From NCBI RefSeq assembly GCF_000212735.1, contig NC_015510.1, positions 5,705,001 through 5,769,000 of the forward strand: a DNA stretch of 64,000 nt, in the 5' to 3' direction. Under the pieces are notes generated by a model. It ran no database searches. It saw nothing but the letters and a program-made list of their open reading frames with translations, and had not been told where the DNA came from. Every line of letters starts with the position of its first letter. The stretch's first letter is position 1. Shown here in pieces: positions 1 through 8,832 of the stretch. Position numbers and translations under genes: made by a program. Origin of the DNA: Haliscomenobacter hydrossis DSM 1100 (GTDB lineage Bacteria; Bacteroidota; Bacteroidia; Chitinophagales; Saprospiraceae).

Positions 1-2
1 AA

Positions 3-380
3 GTTCGGGAGTTGATATTATTTGATCAGGGAACAAAAATCATTGCCCTGGTATTCTATCGGGATGATTCCTTTATTGAGATTAAAGAGTACAATCCAGC
101 CCAAAACACCTGGCAAGAAAACTATTCTTTTCTTGATCCCTTCATCAGCTACAATGATGCATTTATTTATCCACTGGAAAATTCATTCTATTTTTTAATG
201 TCATCCAATAAAGCAGATCAGTTCGCTTTATGCAATGAGAATTTGGTCATCAATTACCGAATGCCAGTACTTTTTGATAAAGGCAAATTCAGCGCAAAAA
301 AGAAAGCATTTTTTATGGGCAATCGAGTGGTAATCATTGACAATGAAAGCATTTACCGAACGCATTTGGCCACTGAGTAA
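3..380 (+). CDS. C-terminal part of an unrecognised protein (truncated by window start)
   Basis: The frame is open from the first bases of the window, so this is the tail of a gene that begins upstream; the TTG at 12 is unlikely to be a true start. About 122 residues are visible before TAA at 378-380. The visible part alternates short hydrophobic strands with turns, and a stretch around residues 23-32 (IKEYNPAQNTW) resembles a beta-propeller or Kelch-like blade, but this is only an impression. I do not recognise the family. It converges on the lipoprotein gene at 388-873, leaving 7 bases between the two stop codons. Confidence 0.5.
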   Translation, partial: VRELILFDQGTKIIALVFYRDDSFIEIKEYNPAQNTWQENYSFLDPFISYNDAFIYPLENSFYFLMSSNKADQFALCNENLVINYRMPVLFDKGKFSAKKKAFFMGNRVVIIDNESIYRTHLATE

Positions 381-387
381 TCAGGGC

Positions 388-873
388 CTACTCCTGCTTC
401 ACCGCCTCGTACATCTTCTTCACCTCCTCCAACGAAAACCGTTGGTTCAGCGCCGTAGTAAACACCACTTCGGTATCACGTACCAGGTGTACATAGCGGA
501 AACTGTAGCGATTTTCTCCTTGTCCTTTCACTTCGTAAATGAAACCATCGGTGTGTTGCTCGACAATTTTGCCAAAATCGGGATTGCTGTATACTTCGCG
601 GATTTGGCGGAAAGTTTGTTCCACTAATTTTTGGCCTCGGGCTTTACCCGAATAGATTTGAATGGCATAGGGCGTCGAACCCGTTGACGTAATGGAGACA
701 TCTTTGACTCCGGCCAGCTCAAAGTTTTCAACACTGGTGCTGTCCGGAGGGGTCAAAACAACCGCAGGAATACCATATGCCTTGAGGTCAATGGACTTCC
801 AAGGTTTGGATGTAGGGCCAATACAGGTACTCAGTACCGAGGCCAGCAGTAGGAAGATTGAAAATTGTTTCAT
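388..873 (-). CDS. Small secreted protein or lipoprotein of unknown function
   Basis: This 161-residue protein is read from the ATG at 873, which is followed by a basic-hydrophobic signal segment (MKQFSIFLLLASVLSTC). The cysteine after LST makes a lipoprotein possible, although Thr at -1 is not a classic lipobox. An upstream in-frame ATG at 927 would put repeat sequence into the protein and is rejected. The mature part has no family that I recognise; it ends with a segment like those of small periplasmic proteins of about 150 residues. A strong candidate promoter lies at 955-984, which leaves a leader of about 75 bases that contains the palindromic element at 885-943. Confidence 0.6.
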   Translation of the reverse strand: MKQFSIFLLLASVLSTCIGPTSKPWKSIDLKAYGIPAVVLTPPDSTSVENFELAGVKDVSITSTGSTPYAIQIYSGKARGQKLVEQTFRQIREVYSNPDFGKIVEQHTDGFIYEVKGQGENRYSFRYVHLVRDTEVVFTTALNQRFSLEEVKKMYEAVKQE

Positions 874-884
874 GTGGTTACTCT

Positions 885-943
885 GTAGGGACAACCCTTT
901 GTGGTTGTCCCTACAATGGGCAACCACAAAGGGTTGCCCTTAC
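885..943. repeat. Palindromic element R1 (GTAGGGGCAACC family)
   Basis: Two hairpins lie side by side. The first (885-914) has a perfect 12-bp stem, GTAGGGACAACC with GGTTGTCCCTAC, and a six-base loop. The second (918-939) pairs GGGCAACC with GGTTGCCC. The second hairpin is close to the reverse complement of the first, so the whole is also a larger inverted repeat. It sits between divergent genes. Confidence 0.85.
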
Positions 944-954
944 TTTTTTTTCTG

Positions 955-984
955 CAAATTTACAGCTTTGTGCAAGAAGTCCAA
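955..984 (-). promoter_or_regulatory. Bacteroidota-type promoter for the lipoprotein gene
   Basis: On the minus strand, TTG at 984-982 is followed by 19 bases and then TAAATTTG at 962-955, a full match to the TTG / TAnnTTTG consensus. The predicted start of transcription is near 948, so the leader includes the whole repeat at 885-943. Confidence 0.6.
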
Positions 985-1033
985 TTATTTCAAACAAAAC
1001 CTTTATTTTTACGCGCAGTATTTTATAAGCACT

Positions 1034-2689
1034 ATGATAAAAAGGCTTCACATCCGCAATTATGCCATCATTGAGCACTTGGACATTGATTTTGCCAAGG
1101 GCTTGACCATCATCACTGGTGAAACAGGGGCGGGGAAATCCATCCTGCTCGGCGCATTGGGCTTGATCATGGGGGATCGAGCGGACACCAAATCATTGTA
1201 CAACCAGGAAGAAAAATGCGTCATCGAGGGCATTTTCGATTTAAATGGGCAAGACCTCAGTGAATTTTTTGCTGAAAACGACCTCGACAACGAAACCGAG
1301 GTCGTGGTTCGGCGCGAGCTTACCCCTTCCGGGAAATCCCGGGCTTTTGTCAACGATAGCCCGGTAACCCTCAAGGTATTGCAAGACCTGAGCGCGGAAT
1401 TGATCGACTTACATCAACAATTCGATACCCTCGACATCCACAATTTATCTTTCCAGTTGCGCATGATCGACGCGCTGGCGGGCAACAAAGAACGCCTCCT
1501 GCAATACCGCAACGTATACAAAGAGTTCAGCGCCAATCAACGCCGTTTGGATGAATTGTTGCGCCGTAACGAGCAGTCCACCAAGGAGATGGATTTCATC
1601 CAGTTTCAGTTGGAGGAATTCAATAAGGCCGAATTGGTCGCCGGAGAACTGGAAGCCCTGGAAGAAGAACATACCCGCCTCACCCATGCTGAAGACATCA
1701 AACGCACCTTGGGCCTCGCGTTTGATGCCTTGACCGAAAATGAGCAATCCATTGTGGGGCAAATGCAAAGTTTGGGGAATGCCTTGATCACCATCGGCAA
1801 ATATGCCCCCAAACTCGCCGAATATTCAGATCGTTTCGCCAATATGATTTTTGAGTTGCGCGAAATGAGCAATGAGTTTGAAAAAGTAGCCGAGCATACC
1901 GAATACGATCCGGAACGTATCCAGGAAGTACAACAGCGCCTGGATTTAATTTATCGACTGCTGAAAAAGCATACGGTCGTTACGGTTGAAGATCTTTTGG
2001 CCATCCAGACCAACCTGGAGCAGCAATTGGCCGGCTTTGCCGATCTGGGAAATGAGATCGGGGCTTTGCGCGAAAAAATCAGCACTCAACAAGAGCAACT
2101 TTATCGTTGGGCCGATGAATTGGGGGATCGCCGCCAGGCAGTCATTCCTGATTACGAGCAAAAAGTGGTAGACATGCTGACCCAATTGGCCATGCCCTAC
2201 GCTCAACTTAAAATTGAAACCAAAAAACTGGAGGCGCTCAGCCCAACGGGACTGGATGAGATACAGTTTATGTTTGCGGCCAACCGCGGTAGCCGTTTGC
2301 AACAAATCAAAGATGTCGCCTCAGGGGGGGAATTGTCGCGCTTAGCGCTGGTCACCAAGTCACTAGTGGCCAGTTCAATCCCCTTGCCAACGCTTATTTT
2401 TGACGAAATCGATAGCGGGATTTCCGGGGATGTGGCACTCAAGATGGGGAATATCCTGCGTCAATTGTCCAATGAGCACCAGGTGGTGACCATTACCCAT
2501 TCGCCGCAGGTGGCGTCCAAAGCCGATCGACATTATTTTGTGTTCAAAGTGGACAAACCAGATCGCACCGTGACCAATGTACGTTTACTCAGCAATGAGG
2601 ACCGCATTCGCGCCATCGCCGTCATGCTCAGCCAAAGCCCACCGAGCGATTCGGCACTGGAAAATGCGAAGGAGTTATTGGGACTTTAA
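1034..2689 (+). CDS. recN: DNA repair protein RecN
   Basis: RecN is an SMC-like ATPase that acts at DNA double-strand breaks during recombinational repair. The 551-residue length fits the family. The Walker A motif GETGAGKS is at residues 29-36; the middle is a long coiled coil of Glu, Gln and Leu-rich sequence; near the C-terminus are the ABC signature (ASGGELSRLAL) and Walker B (LIFDEIDSGISG), then THSPQVAS. The start is the ATG at 1034, because the family begins MIxRLxIRNYAII; the frame remains open upstream to 692 but that part antiparallels the neighbouring gene and is not conserved sequence. The stop TAA (2687-2689) is the first triplet of repeat element R2. Confidence 0.95.
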   Translation: MIKRLHIRNYAIIEHLDIDFAKGLTIITGETGAGKSILLGALGLIMGDRADTKSLYNQEEKCVIEGIFDLNGQDLSEFFAENDLDNETEVVVRRELTPSGKSRAFVNDSPVTLKVLQDLSAELIDLHQQFDTLDIHNLSFQLRMIDALAGNKERLLQYRNVYKEFSANQRRLDELLRRNEQSTKEMDFIQFQLEEFNKAELVAGELEALEEEHTRLTHAEDIKRTLGLAFDALTENEQSIVGQMQSLGNALITIGKYAPKLAEYSDRFANMIFELREMSNEFEKVAEHTEYDPERIQEVQQRLDLIYRLLKKHTVVTVEDLLAIQTNLEQQLAGFADLGNEIGALREKISTQQEQLYRWADELGDRRQAVIPDYEQKVVDMLTQLAMPYAQLKIETKKLEALSPTGLDEIQFMFAANRGSRLQQIKDVASGGELSRLALVTKSLVASSIPLPTLIFDEIDSGISGDVALKMGNILRQLSNEHQVVTITHSPQVASKADRHYFVFKVDKPDRTVTNVRLLSNEDRIRAIAVMLSQSPPSDSALENAKELLGL

Positions 2690-2826
2690 AAGCGAATAGC
2701 TAAAAGCGAATAGCGAAAAGCGAATAGCGAAAAACAACACACAATTTTCGCTTTCTGACCAACCGTATTGGTACTTTTAGCTATTCACTTACGCTATTCG
2801 CTTTTAGCTATTCGCTATTCGCTTAT
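2687..2826. repeat. Palindromic tandem-repeat element R2 (AAAAGCGAATAGC family)
   Basis: The left arm (2687-2733) holds three degenerate copies of a 14-base unit TAAAAGCGAATAGC. The right arm (2775-2826) holds the complementary units (GCTATTCGCTTTTA and variants). About 40 bases of unrelated loop separate them. The element lies between recN and fabI, which have the same direction. Confidence 0.85.
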
Positions 2827-2833
2827 AACTTTT

Positions 2834-2841
2834 TACTTTTG
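2834..2841 (+). promoter_or_regulatory. Candidate -7 element for fabI
   Basis: TACTTTTG matches TAnnTTTG and lies 34 bases before the fabI ATG. No clear TTG is present at the -33 position, which would fall inside the right arm of repeat R2 (TTCGCT), so the repeat appears to supply the upstream promoter half. Confidence 0.4.
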
Positions 2842-2875
2842 CTCCGCCTAAGACATTAATGTAAAAAAACAACCA

Positions 2876-3679
2876 ATGGCGAACAACTTATTGCAAGGGA
2901 AACGAGGAGTCATCTCTGGTGCCCTTGATGAAAATTCAATTGCCTGGAAAGTGGCCGAGCGCTGTGTAGCGCAAGGTGCAACCATCGTACTGACCAACGC
3001 CCCCGTGGCTATGCGCATGGGGGAAATCAACAACCTTGCTGAAAAAATCAATGCACAAATCATCCCTGCCGACGCAACGGATATGGCCGATTTGGAAAAT
3101 CTTTTTGGCAAGTCAGTCGAAATACTGGGCGGTCCACTCGATTTTGTGTTGCATTCCATTGGTATGTCGCTCAATGTGCGCAAAAAGAAAGATTATACCG
3201 ACCTCAACTACGAGTGGATGCAAAAGTCGTTTGACATTTCCGCGATTTCCTTCCACCGAATGATGCAAACGCTGTATAAAATGGATGCCATGAACGATTG
3301 GGGCTCTATTTTGGGTTTGACCTACATCGCAGCACAGCGCACTTTTCCTGATTACAGTGAAATGGCCGAGTCTAAAGCCTTGCTGGAATCCTTTGCCCGC
3401 AGCTTCGGGTACCATTGGGCGCTGAAAAAACAGGTTCGGGTCAACACCATTTCCCAGTCACCTACAAAAACTACGGCTGGTTCCGGCGTGAAAGGATTTG
3501 GAGAGTTTTATGACTACGCCGATAAAATGTCACCGCTGGGCAATGCTTCTGCCGATGCTTGCGCGGATTATTGCGTAGCCATGTTTTCCGACTACACCCG
3601 GATGGTTACCATGCAAAATCTTTACCACGACGGAGGATTCTCTTCGATGGGGATGAACCCGGCGGTTTTAGGACTTTAG
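2876..3679 (+). CDS. fabI: Enoyl-[acyl-carrier-protein] reductase FabI
   Basis: FabI catalyses the last, NAD(P)H-dependent step of each fatty acid elongation cycle, reducing trans-2-enoyl-ACP. The 267-residue protein is an SDR-fold enzyme of normal length. The N-terminus has the FabI type nucleotide-binding pattern (GVISGALDENSIAWKVA). The catalytic pair is Tyr160 and Lys167 in YSEMAESK (Y-x6-K). The flexible substrate loop and the C-terminal YHDGGFSSMGM segment are also typical. ATG 2876 follows a 49-base spacer from repeat R2 and a -7 element at 2834-2841. The next gene is a porin in the same direction, separated by repeat R3. Confidence 0.95.
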   Translation: MANNLLQGKRGVISGALDENSIAWKVAERCVAQGATIVLTNAPVAMRMGEINNLAEKINAQIIPADATDMADLENLFGKSVEILGGPLDFVLHSIGMSLNVRKKKDYTDLNYEWMQKSFDISAISFHRMMQTLYKMDAMNDWGSILGLTYIAAQRTFPDYSEMAESKALLESFARSFGYHWALKKQVRVNTISQSPTKTTAGSGVKGFGEFYDYADKMSPLGNASADACADYCVAMFSDYTRMVTMQNLYHDGGFSSMGMNPAVLGL

Positions 3680-3681
3680 AC

Positions 3682-3786
3682 AGTTGAAAAGTTGAAATGT
3701 TGAAGAGTTTAATCTTAACATTAGTGCTCAAACATAGCACTACCATTCTCTTCAACATTTCAACGCTTCAACATTTCAACTTTTTT
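3682..3786. repeat. Palindromic tandem-repeat element R3 (GTTGAAAAG family)
   Basis: The left arm (3682-3707) contains AGTTGAAA units (AGTTGAAAAGTTGAAATG). The right arm (3748-3786) contains the complementary TTCAACATTTCAAC units. A small inner hairpin (GTGCT/AGCAC, 3724-3740) sits in the loop. It separates fabI from the porin gene; an open frame from 3697 runs through it but is not credible as coding sequence. Confidence 0.8.
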
Positions 3787-3789
3787 CGA

Positions 3790-5790
3790 ATGCTAAGACT
3801 CCTTGTTTCGCTTATCTTCATTTTAAGTGCACACTTTTTATTGGCACAGTTTCCAACTCAAGGCCCGGGTGGCTTTGGGAACCCTGGTGGTTTTGGTCAA
3901 CAGCGACCAGGACAACTCAACGTCGATACCATTCAGGAAGACATCAAGCGCGATACCTTTGGAGCTTACCGTTTTTTTGTCAAAAATCCCTTTCACGAAA
4001 AGGCTTTCGCCGATACCCTGATCACCGATTACCTGCACCAGCATGACCCCACCCGCCAGCGGCAATGGGATTACATGCATTTGGGGATTTCAGGGTCGGC
4101 GGCACAGCCTATCGTATATCAACCACTCCTGCGTCGGGGCTTTGACCTGGGCTGGCACCAATACGATTTGTACCTCAAAAGCGCCGACGACATTCCTTTC
4201 TATCGGCATGAGACAGCTTTTACCAATGTGGGTTACAGTCAATTGGGGGATCAGAACAACAGTTTTTTTACCCTGCAATTCTCCCGCAATTTTGGCCCGG
4301 GTTTCAATATGTCGATTGATTACCAGCGCCTCTCCGAGCGGGGAACCACGACCTTGTTCAACCGCCAATCGCTGCGCAATACGACCCTGGGACTCAACTT
4401 TTGGTTCAAAGGCAAAAACGGGCGCTACAACGCTTACCTGACCCTGGTCAACAACAAACTGGAGAGAAATGAAAATGGCGGATTGGTCAAGGATACCTTA
4501 ACTCGAGGTACATTTGCTACGCCAGCACAAGCCGAAGTATTTTTGGAGGCTGCGCGTTCCCGGTATCAACACGAAGAAGTACAATTCACCCAATATTTTC
4601 AATTGAATCGTTTTGGCAGCATAACGGATACGGTCGGCCAGGACAGTCTGGATCTCTTGCCCACAGTGGCCGTAGCGGACAAACAAATTTATCAGGTAGC
4701 CCACACCATCAGTTATCAAAACATCTTTTCCCGTTACAACGACGACAATACCAACCTGGCCACTTTTTACAAAGACTTCAATACGGATCCACGGGGGATC
4801 CGCAATTTTGTGGGTCACCAAAAGGTCGAAAACCAATTTCGGTTGTTGACCTACCGCAGCCAGGGACCACTGGTGGGTCGGACGCGCCAGGAAGCGGGTT
4901 TATTGGAATTGGGCTTGGTACACGCCTACCATCGGATTGAATTGGAAGCCAAAGATTCGAGCCTCAATGAAGTGTTTGCTATCGGGCGTTGGGATTTACA
5001 ACCCGTACCATTGGTTGATTTGCGTTTGAATGCAAAGCTCGGCTTATTGGGCAATATTGGTGATTATCAGGCCAGTGGAGAGATTGATTTTAAACTCGGC
5101 AAATTGGGATTTTTGAAAGGAAAAGCAACCAATCAGCTCTACAGCCCGAGTTTGATTCAACGAGAGTTTTGGGTGACTCAACAAAGGGTGTGGAACAACG
5201 ATTTTAAAAAAACTTTAGAGAGCAATGTACAAGCTTCCCTCAACATTGATCGTTTTGATGTAGAAGTAGGCGCCGCTTACCATTTGATTAACAATCTGAT
5301 CTATTTTGACACCATCGGATACGCCCGACAAACGGGCCGGCCGGTAAGTATTTTACAATTATTTTTAAAGAAAAATTTTGTAATTTGGCGTATCCATCTT
5401 GACAATCAAGTGGTACTGCAAAATGCTTCAGAAGACATCATCCGCTTGCCGCAGTTTTTTGGCAAACATAGTTTGTATTTTGAAGGCAAGTTATTTCGGG
5501 TGCTGAACTCGCGGATTGGGGTTGATGTGCGTTATCAGGCTGGATATTTTGCGGATTATTATCTTCCGCTAACTGGTCAATTTCAGGTGCAAGACAAGCG
5601 GATGGTCGATTTTTACCCCGCAGCCGATGTGTTTGGTTCGTTTCAGATTACCAAATTCAGGGCATTTTTTAAGTTAGAAAACGTAACCAGGTTTATAGCT
5701 GAGAATCAATTATTTTATCAAACTTCCTTTTATCCGATGCCACCAAGTAGTGGATTCCGGTTGGGAATCAGATGGTTTTTTGTAGACTGA
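3790..5790 (+). CDS. Putative outer-membrane porin (Porin_10-like)
   Basis: This 666-residue protein has a signal peptide (MLRLLVSLIFILSAHFLLAQ) followed by a Gly/Pro-rich linker and a long region of amphipathic strands with aromatic girdle residues. The pattern fits the Bacteroidota putative porin family (Porin_10): a conserved YRFFVKNPFHEKAF-like segment about 65 residues in, an early TRQRQWDYMHLG region, and a terminal strand ending in FRLGIRWFFVD. It probably forms a beta-barrel in the outer membrane; the solute is unknown. The ATG at 3790 is chosen because the signal peptide starts there and the 31 residues upstream translate the repeat R3. Confidence 0.75.
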   Translation: MLRLLVSLIFILSAHFLLAQFPTQGPGGFGNPGGFGQQRPGQLNVDTIQEDIKRDTFGAYRFFVKNPFHEKAFADTLITDYLHQHDPTRQRQWDYMHLGISGSAAQPIVYQPLLRRGFDLGWHQYDLYLKSADDIPFYRHETAFTNVGYSQLGDQNNSFFTLQFSRNFGPGFNMSIDYQRLSERGTTTLFNRQSLRNTTLGLNFWFKGKNGRYNAYLTLVNNKLERNENGGLVKDTLTRGTFATPAQAEVFLEAARSRYQHEEVQFTQYFQLNRFGSITDTVGQDSLDLLPTVAVADKQIYQVAHTISYQNIFSRYNDDNTNLATFYKDFNTDPRGIRNFVGHQKVENQFRLLTYRSQGPLVGRTRQEAGLLELGLVHAYHRIELEAKDSSLNEVFAIGRWDLQPVPLVDLRLNAKLGLLGNIGDYQASGEIDFKLGKLGFLKGKATNQLYSPSLIQREFWVTQQRVWNNDFKKTLESNVQASLNIDRFDVEVGAAYHLINNLIYFDTIGYARQTGRPVSILQLFLKKNFVIWRIHLDNQVVLQNASEDIIRLPQFFGKHSLYFEGKLFRVLNSRIGVDVRYQAGYFADYYLPLTGQFQVQDKRMVDFYPAADVFGSFQITKFRAFFKLENVTRFIAENQLFYQTSFYPMPPSSGFRLGIRWFFVD

Positions 5791-5820
5791 TCTACTGCTT
5801 TTGGCTAACCCAAACCCATA

Positions 5821-6393
5821 ATGAGAAACGTTGAACTCGGTAAAGTTGGACGTAAAATCCGACAATTGCGCAAAGAGCGCGGCATGAACCTCCAGGAGGT
5901 ATCAGACAAAAGCGACATCACTGCTGGTCTGCTTTCCCGCATCGAAAACTTTCGCACCCTTCCCTCTCTTCCCGTCCTGCACAACATCTCCATGGCACTC
6001 AATGTCCCACTGGCGGAGCTGGTAGATTTAGTGGGCAACAATGGAGAGTCGAACTACATTTTGGTGCGCAAGGGCCAGGGTGAAAAAGAAGAACGAGAAG
6101 ATTCTCAGGGATTGTTGTACGAAAACATCCTGAGTACCGGGCTTGCGGAAACCAATTTGCAAGTTTCTGTAGTTTCAATCCCCCCCGGTGTCTACCGCAA
6201 GCCACTGTCCAATGACAGCATGGAACTGATCTTCGTGGCCCATGGCTCAGTGGACTACGGCATTGGAGACAATGTTTTGCAACTCCAGCAAGGGGATATT
6301 CTATTTTTTGACGGGAGCATTCCGCATTCTTTGAACAACACCACTTCCACTGAAGCGGTATTGTTCAAAGTGTATTTGTTGCGGAGGAGGTAA
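5821..6393 (+). CDS. XRE-family regulator with C-terminal cupin domain
   Basis: The 190-residue protein has an N-terminal helix-turn-helix of the XRE/Cro type (about residues 8-64, including IRQLRKERGMNLQEVSDKS and ITAGLLSRIEN) and a C-terminal cupin_2 beta-barrel (about 110-188, with the pattern MELIFVAHGSVDYGIGDN and QQGDILFFDGSIPHSLNN). Such proteins are small-ligand-responsive transcription factors. It starts 30 bases after the porin stop and ends 9 bases before the convergent acylase gene. The ligand and targets cannot be told from sequence. Confidence 0.85.
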   Translation: MRNVELGKVGRKIRQLRKERGMNLQEVSDKSDITAGLLSRIENFRTLPSLPVLHNISMALNVPLAELVDLVGNNGESNYILVRKGQGEKEEREDSQGLLYENILSTGLAETNLQVSVVSIPPGVYRKPLSNDSMELIFVAHGSVDYGIGDNVLQLQQGDILFFDGSIPHSLNNTTSTEAVLFKVYLLRRR

Positions 6394-6402
6394 ACTACTC
6401 AA

Positions 6403-8583
6403 TTATTGTCCAGGTTGGTAGGTTCGGTTGGCACCTTTTTGGTAGTCTTCAGGGTAAAAAAGCACATCCTTGAATTTCCCTTCCGTGTACATTTTTGACT
6501 GATCATTAAAATGGGGAGAATTTGGGTTGCTGCTTTGCCCTCCGGTAACAATTGATTTGGCTTTCAACCGTGGTCCAAATTCTACCACCGCCACAAAACT
6601 GTTGCCCACACTGCCGTAGCGTTTTTTGGTGCCGGGATAAGTACGGGCACCAAAAGCGGCCAATGAACCCCAATGAGAGGAGGTGAAGGCTACGGGTAGA
6701 CTGGGTTTCTGATCGTCAAAAGTTTCTTTAATTTTTCCGGTCAGCCGTTGAAAACGATTGATTTCTCCCCAAGCTATTTTCCAGGAACCAAAATCACGGG
6801 TCAGTTCATCCAAAACCAGATTGAGTTGTTTGATTTTTTCTTCAGCTGAACTGCGTTTGATAATGTGTTCGCTCAGGCTCAAGGCATCGTTGGGTTCATC
6901 TGCGGGCAAATGATAACGCGTGTAACTCAGCATTTTTTCCCCCCAATAATTGGCCAAAGTAGTTGCTGTTGATTCCGTGCTGTATGTGAAGTCCCATTGA
7001 CGGAGTAGTTCGATGGCCTCATTCATCCGGGGCGTTTTTTCGCTACTCTGTTGATAGGCCTGAACCAAAGCTGGAATGATGGTTTCAAAGCCTGGCAAAT
7101 GTGGTTCATAAGCTGCCTCGATGAGCCGATCCAGCGTGAAATTCGCTGCATCTTTGAGTACCCGAACGGCGTGAACTCCCCGGTAATTTTCGGCATCAGG
7201 AGCCATGTAGGTCGGATATTTTTTAGGATCAGGACTTTGAGCGGCAGCGGCGGTATAGGGCGTTGAATTGCAATTTTGCAGCCAGCCCGTACCGGGATTA
7301 AGCAATTGTACGGTTTCTTTTACGGGATGTAAACCTTGCCAGTCCGTGAGGGGATTGCTGCCATCTACGGGGTTTGCCCAATCAAAACTGGGGTTGCGTC
7401 GGGGCATAAAGTTGCCATGCCAATAGGCAATATTGCCTTTGCTGTCGGCAAAAACCGTGTTGTTGGAGGCATTTCCCCGCCAGTCCATCGCCTTGTTGTA
7501 TTGTTTGTAGCCCTTGGCTTTGGTGCGTAGAAAGGATTGAGCGAGTGCTTTGTACGGCTCATTCATCATGCTGATGCTGATCCATTTGCCATCTTTTTCC
7601 GATATAATCGGGCCATGATGGGTATGGTAGGCGTCAAATTCTTTTTGCTGCATGGCATTGCCATCTTTGTACCACAATTTGACTTTTTCGATGCGCACGG
7701 GTTTTAGTGCGTCGCCATGGCGGTAGAAAGGTTTACCTTCCTTCCATTCAATGGTTTCGAGGTATTCATCCAGCACATCGGCAGCGCTGGACGTGTGCAT
7801 CCAGCCGCAGTTTTCATTAAAACCCTGGTAAATGAAAAACTGCCCCCAGGTGACCGCACCATACACATTGAGTCCTTGTTCGCTGCGCACCTGCAATTCG
7901 CTGCGGAAGTAAAAGGTAGTATGTGGGTTGATGAGTAAAAGGGCATTGCCAGAGGCACTTTTGCCGGGGGCAATGGCAAAACCGTTGGAACCGACGGGTT
8001 CCCATTCGCGTTCTTCCCGATCGGTTTTGATCCAGGAGGTAGAATGGTTTTTGGTGTAAAAAGCCTTGAGGCGTTCCACCGAAATGGCACTGATGTTTCC
8101 GCCAATACTGCCTTCACTGAACATCAGGGGCATCCAGGGCTCAAAACGTTTGATCAAACGGGGCTTGACCTCCGGGTGGGTGTAGAGGTAATAATTGCAG
8201 CCATCAGCAAAGGCATGCAACAGTTTTTTCATCCAAGCCGGGCTTTTCAGGTAAATGTCCTTGACCTGATTGGTATCTAAAAAAAGCCGTGCGCGCAGAT
8301 CTTGATACAGATAGGCCTCACCTTCTACCTCAGCCATGCGGCCAATGGAGGTGATGTAGTTGTCTTCAACACGCCCAAAATCATCCTCGCACTGGACGTA
8401 GAGCATGCCAAAAACGGCATCGGCATCGGTTTTTCCGCTGACGTGGGGAATGTCCCATTTGTCGCGGGTAATGCTGATGCCCTGGGCCTGGGCTTTCCAG
8501 CGGGCAATTTCTGCAAGGCCGAAAGATTGTGCAGTGGCAGCATAGCTAGTTAAGAGGAGAAAAAAGAGAAAAATTGGTTTCAT
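6403..8583 (-). CDS. Penicillin-acylase-family N-terminal nucleophile hydrolase
   Basis: A 726-residue secreted enzyme with signal peptide MKPIFLFFLLLTSYAATAQ. The family is made as a proenzyme that cleaves itself to free an N-terminal serine on the beta chain; the site here is Gly198-Ser199-Asn200 in EPVGSNGFAIA. The alpha-chain part carries the typical RDKWDIPHVSG and DADAVFGMLYVQCEDDFG segments, and the beta chain has HGNFMPRRNPSFDW and a C-terminal SNPNSPHFNDQSKMYTEGKFK. Substrates in the family include beta-lactam amides and N-acyl homoserine lactones, so amide hydrolysis of a small acylated compound is expected; which one cannot be said. It is transcribed alone toward the regulator gene. 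Confidence 0.85.
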   Translation of the reverse strand: MKPIFLFFLLLTSYAATAQSFGLAEIARWKAQAQGISITRDKWDIPHVSGKTDADAVFGMLYVQCEDDFGRVEDNYITSIGRMAEVEGEAYLYQDLRARLFLDTNQVKDIYLKSPAWMKKLLHAFADGCNYYLYTHPEVKPRLIKRFEPWMPLMFSEGSIGGNISAISVERLKAFYTKNHSTSWIKTDREEREWEPVGSNGFAIAPGKSASGNALLLINPHTTFYFRSELQVRSEQGLNVYGAVTWGQFFIYQGFNENCGWMHTSSAADVLDEYLETIEWKEGKPFYRHGDALKPVRIEKVKLWYKDGNAMQQKEFDAYHTHHGPIISEKDGKWISISMMNEPYKALAQSFLRTKAKGYKQYNKAMDWRGNASNNTVFADSKGNIAYWHGNFMPRRNPSFDWANPVDGSNPLTDWQGLHPVKETVQLLNPGTGWLQNCNSTPYTAAAAQSPDPKKYPTYMAPDAENYRGVHAVRVLKDAANFTLDRLIEAAYEPHLPGFETIIPALVQAYQQSSEKTPRMNEAIELLRQWDFTYSTESTATTLANYWGEKMLSYTRYHLPADEPNDALSLSEHIIKRSSAEEKIKQLNLVLDELTRDFGSWKIAWGEINRFQRLTGKIKETFDDQKPSLPVAFTSSHWGSLAAFGARTYPGTKKRYGSVGNSFVAVVEFGPRLKAKSIVTGGQSSNPNSPHFNDQSKMYTEGKFKDVLFYPEDYQKGANRTYQPGQ

Positions 8584-8803
8584 GGTTTGCTTGCTTTCTT
8601 ATGGTATTATTACAAGTGCTGATTACGGTGATTGGGGAGCAGCCAGTCGTTTTTATTGCTATGATAAATTGCCATTCCTTGTGTGCAATAAAAGTCTTTT
8701 TTTACAAAAAATGTGTTTTAATTTTCCCCCAGCCCCAGCATATAGCTAAAAATATAATCAGCGAGATAACCACTATCTTTTAAGATATTTAGGTTAATAT
8801 ATA

Positions 8804-8811
8804 TACTTTTG
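8804..8811 (+). promoter_or_regulatory. Candidate -7 element for the protease-lectin gene
   Basis: TACTTTTG is an exact TAnnTTTG match 21 bases before the ATG at 8833. The surrounding 130 bases are very AT-rich and no good TTG at -33 is seen. Confidence 0.4.
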
Positions 8812-8832
8812 ACTTGTGATTAACTTTTCTCT

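Noticed and set aside
692-1033. N-terminal extension of RecN from 692
   Set aside because: The extension reads through the repeat R1 and the opposite-strand lipoprotein gene, and RecN proteins start at the MIKRLHIRNY residue at 1034.
2687-2826. CRISPR-like array in R2 and the other tandem elements (for example R15)
   Set aside because: The units are only 9-14 bases, follow each other without spacers and are mirrored as complementary arms. That is not CRISPR structure and no cas genes are present.
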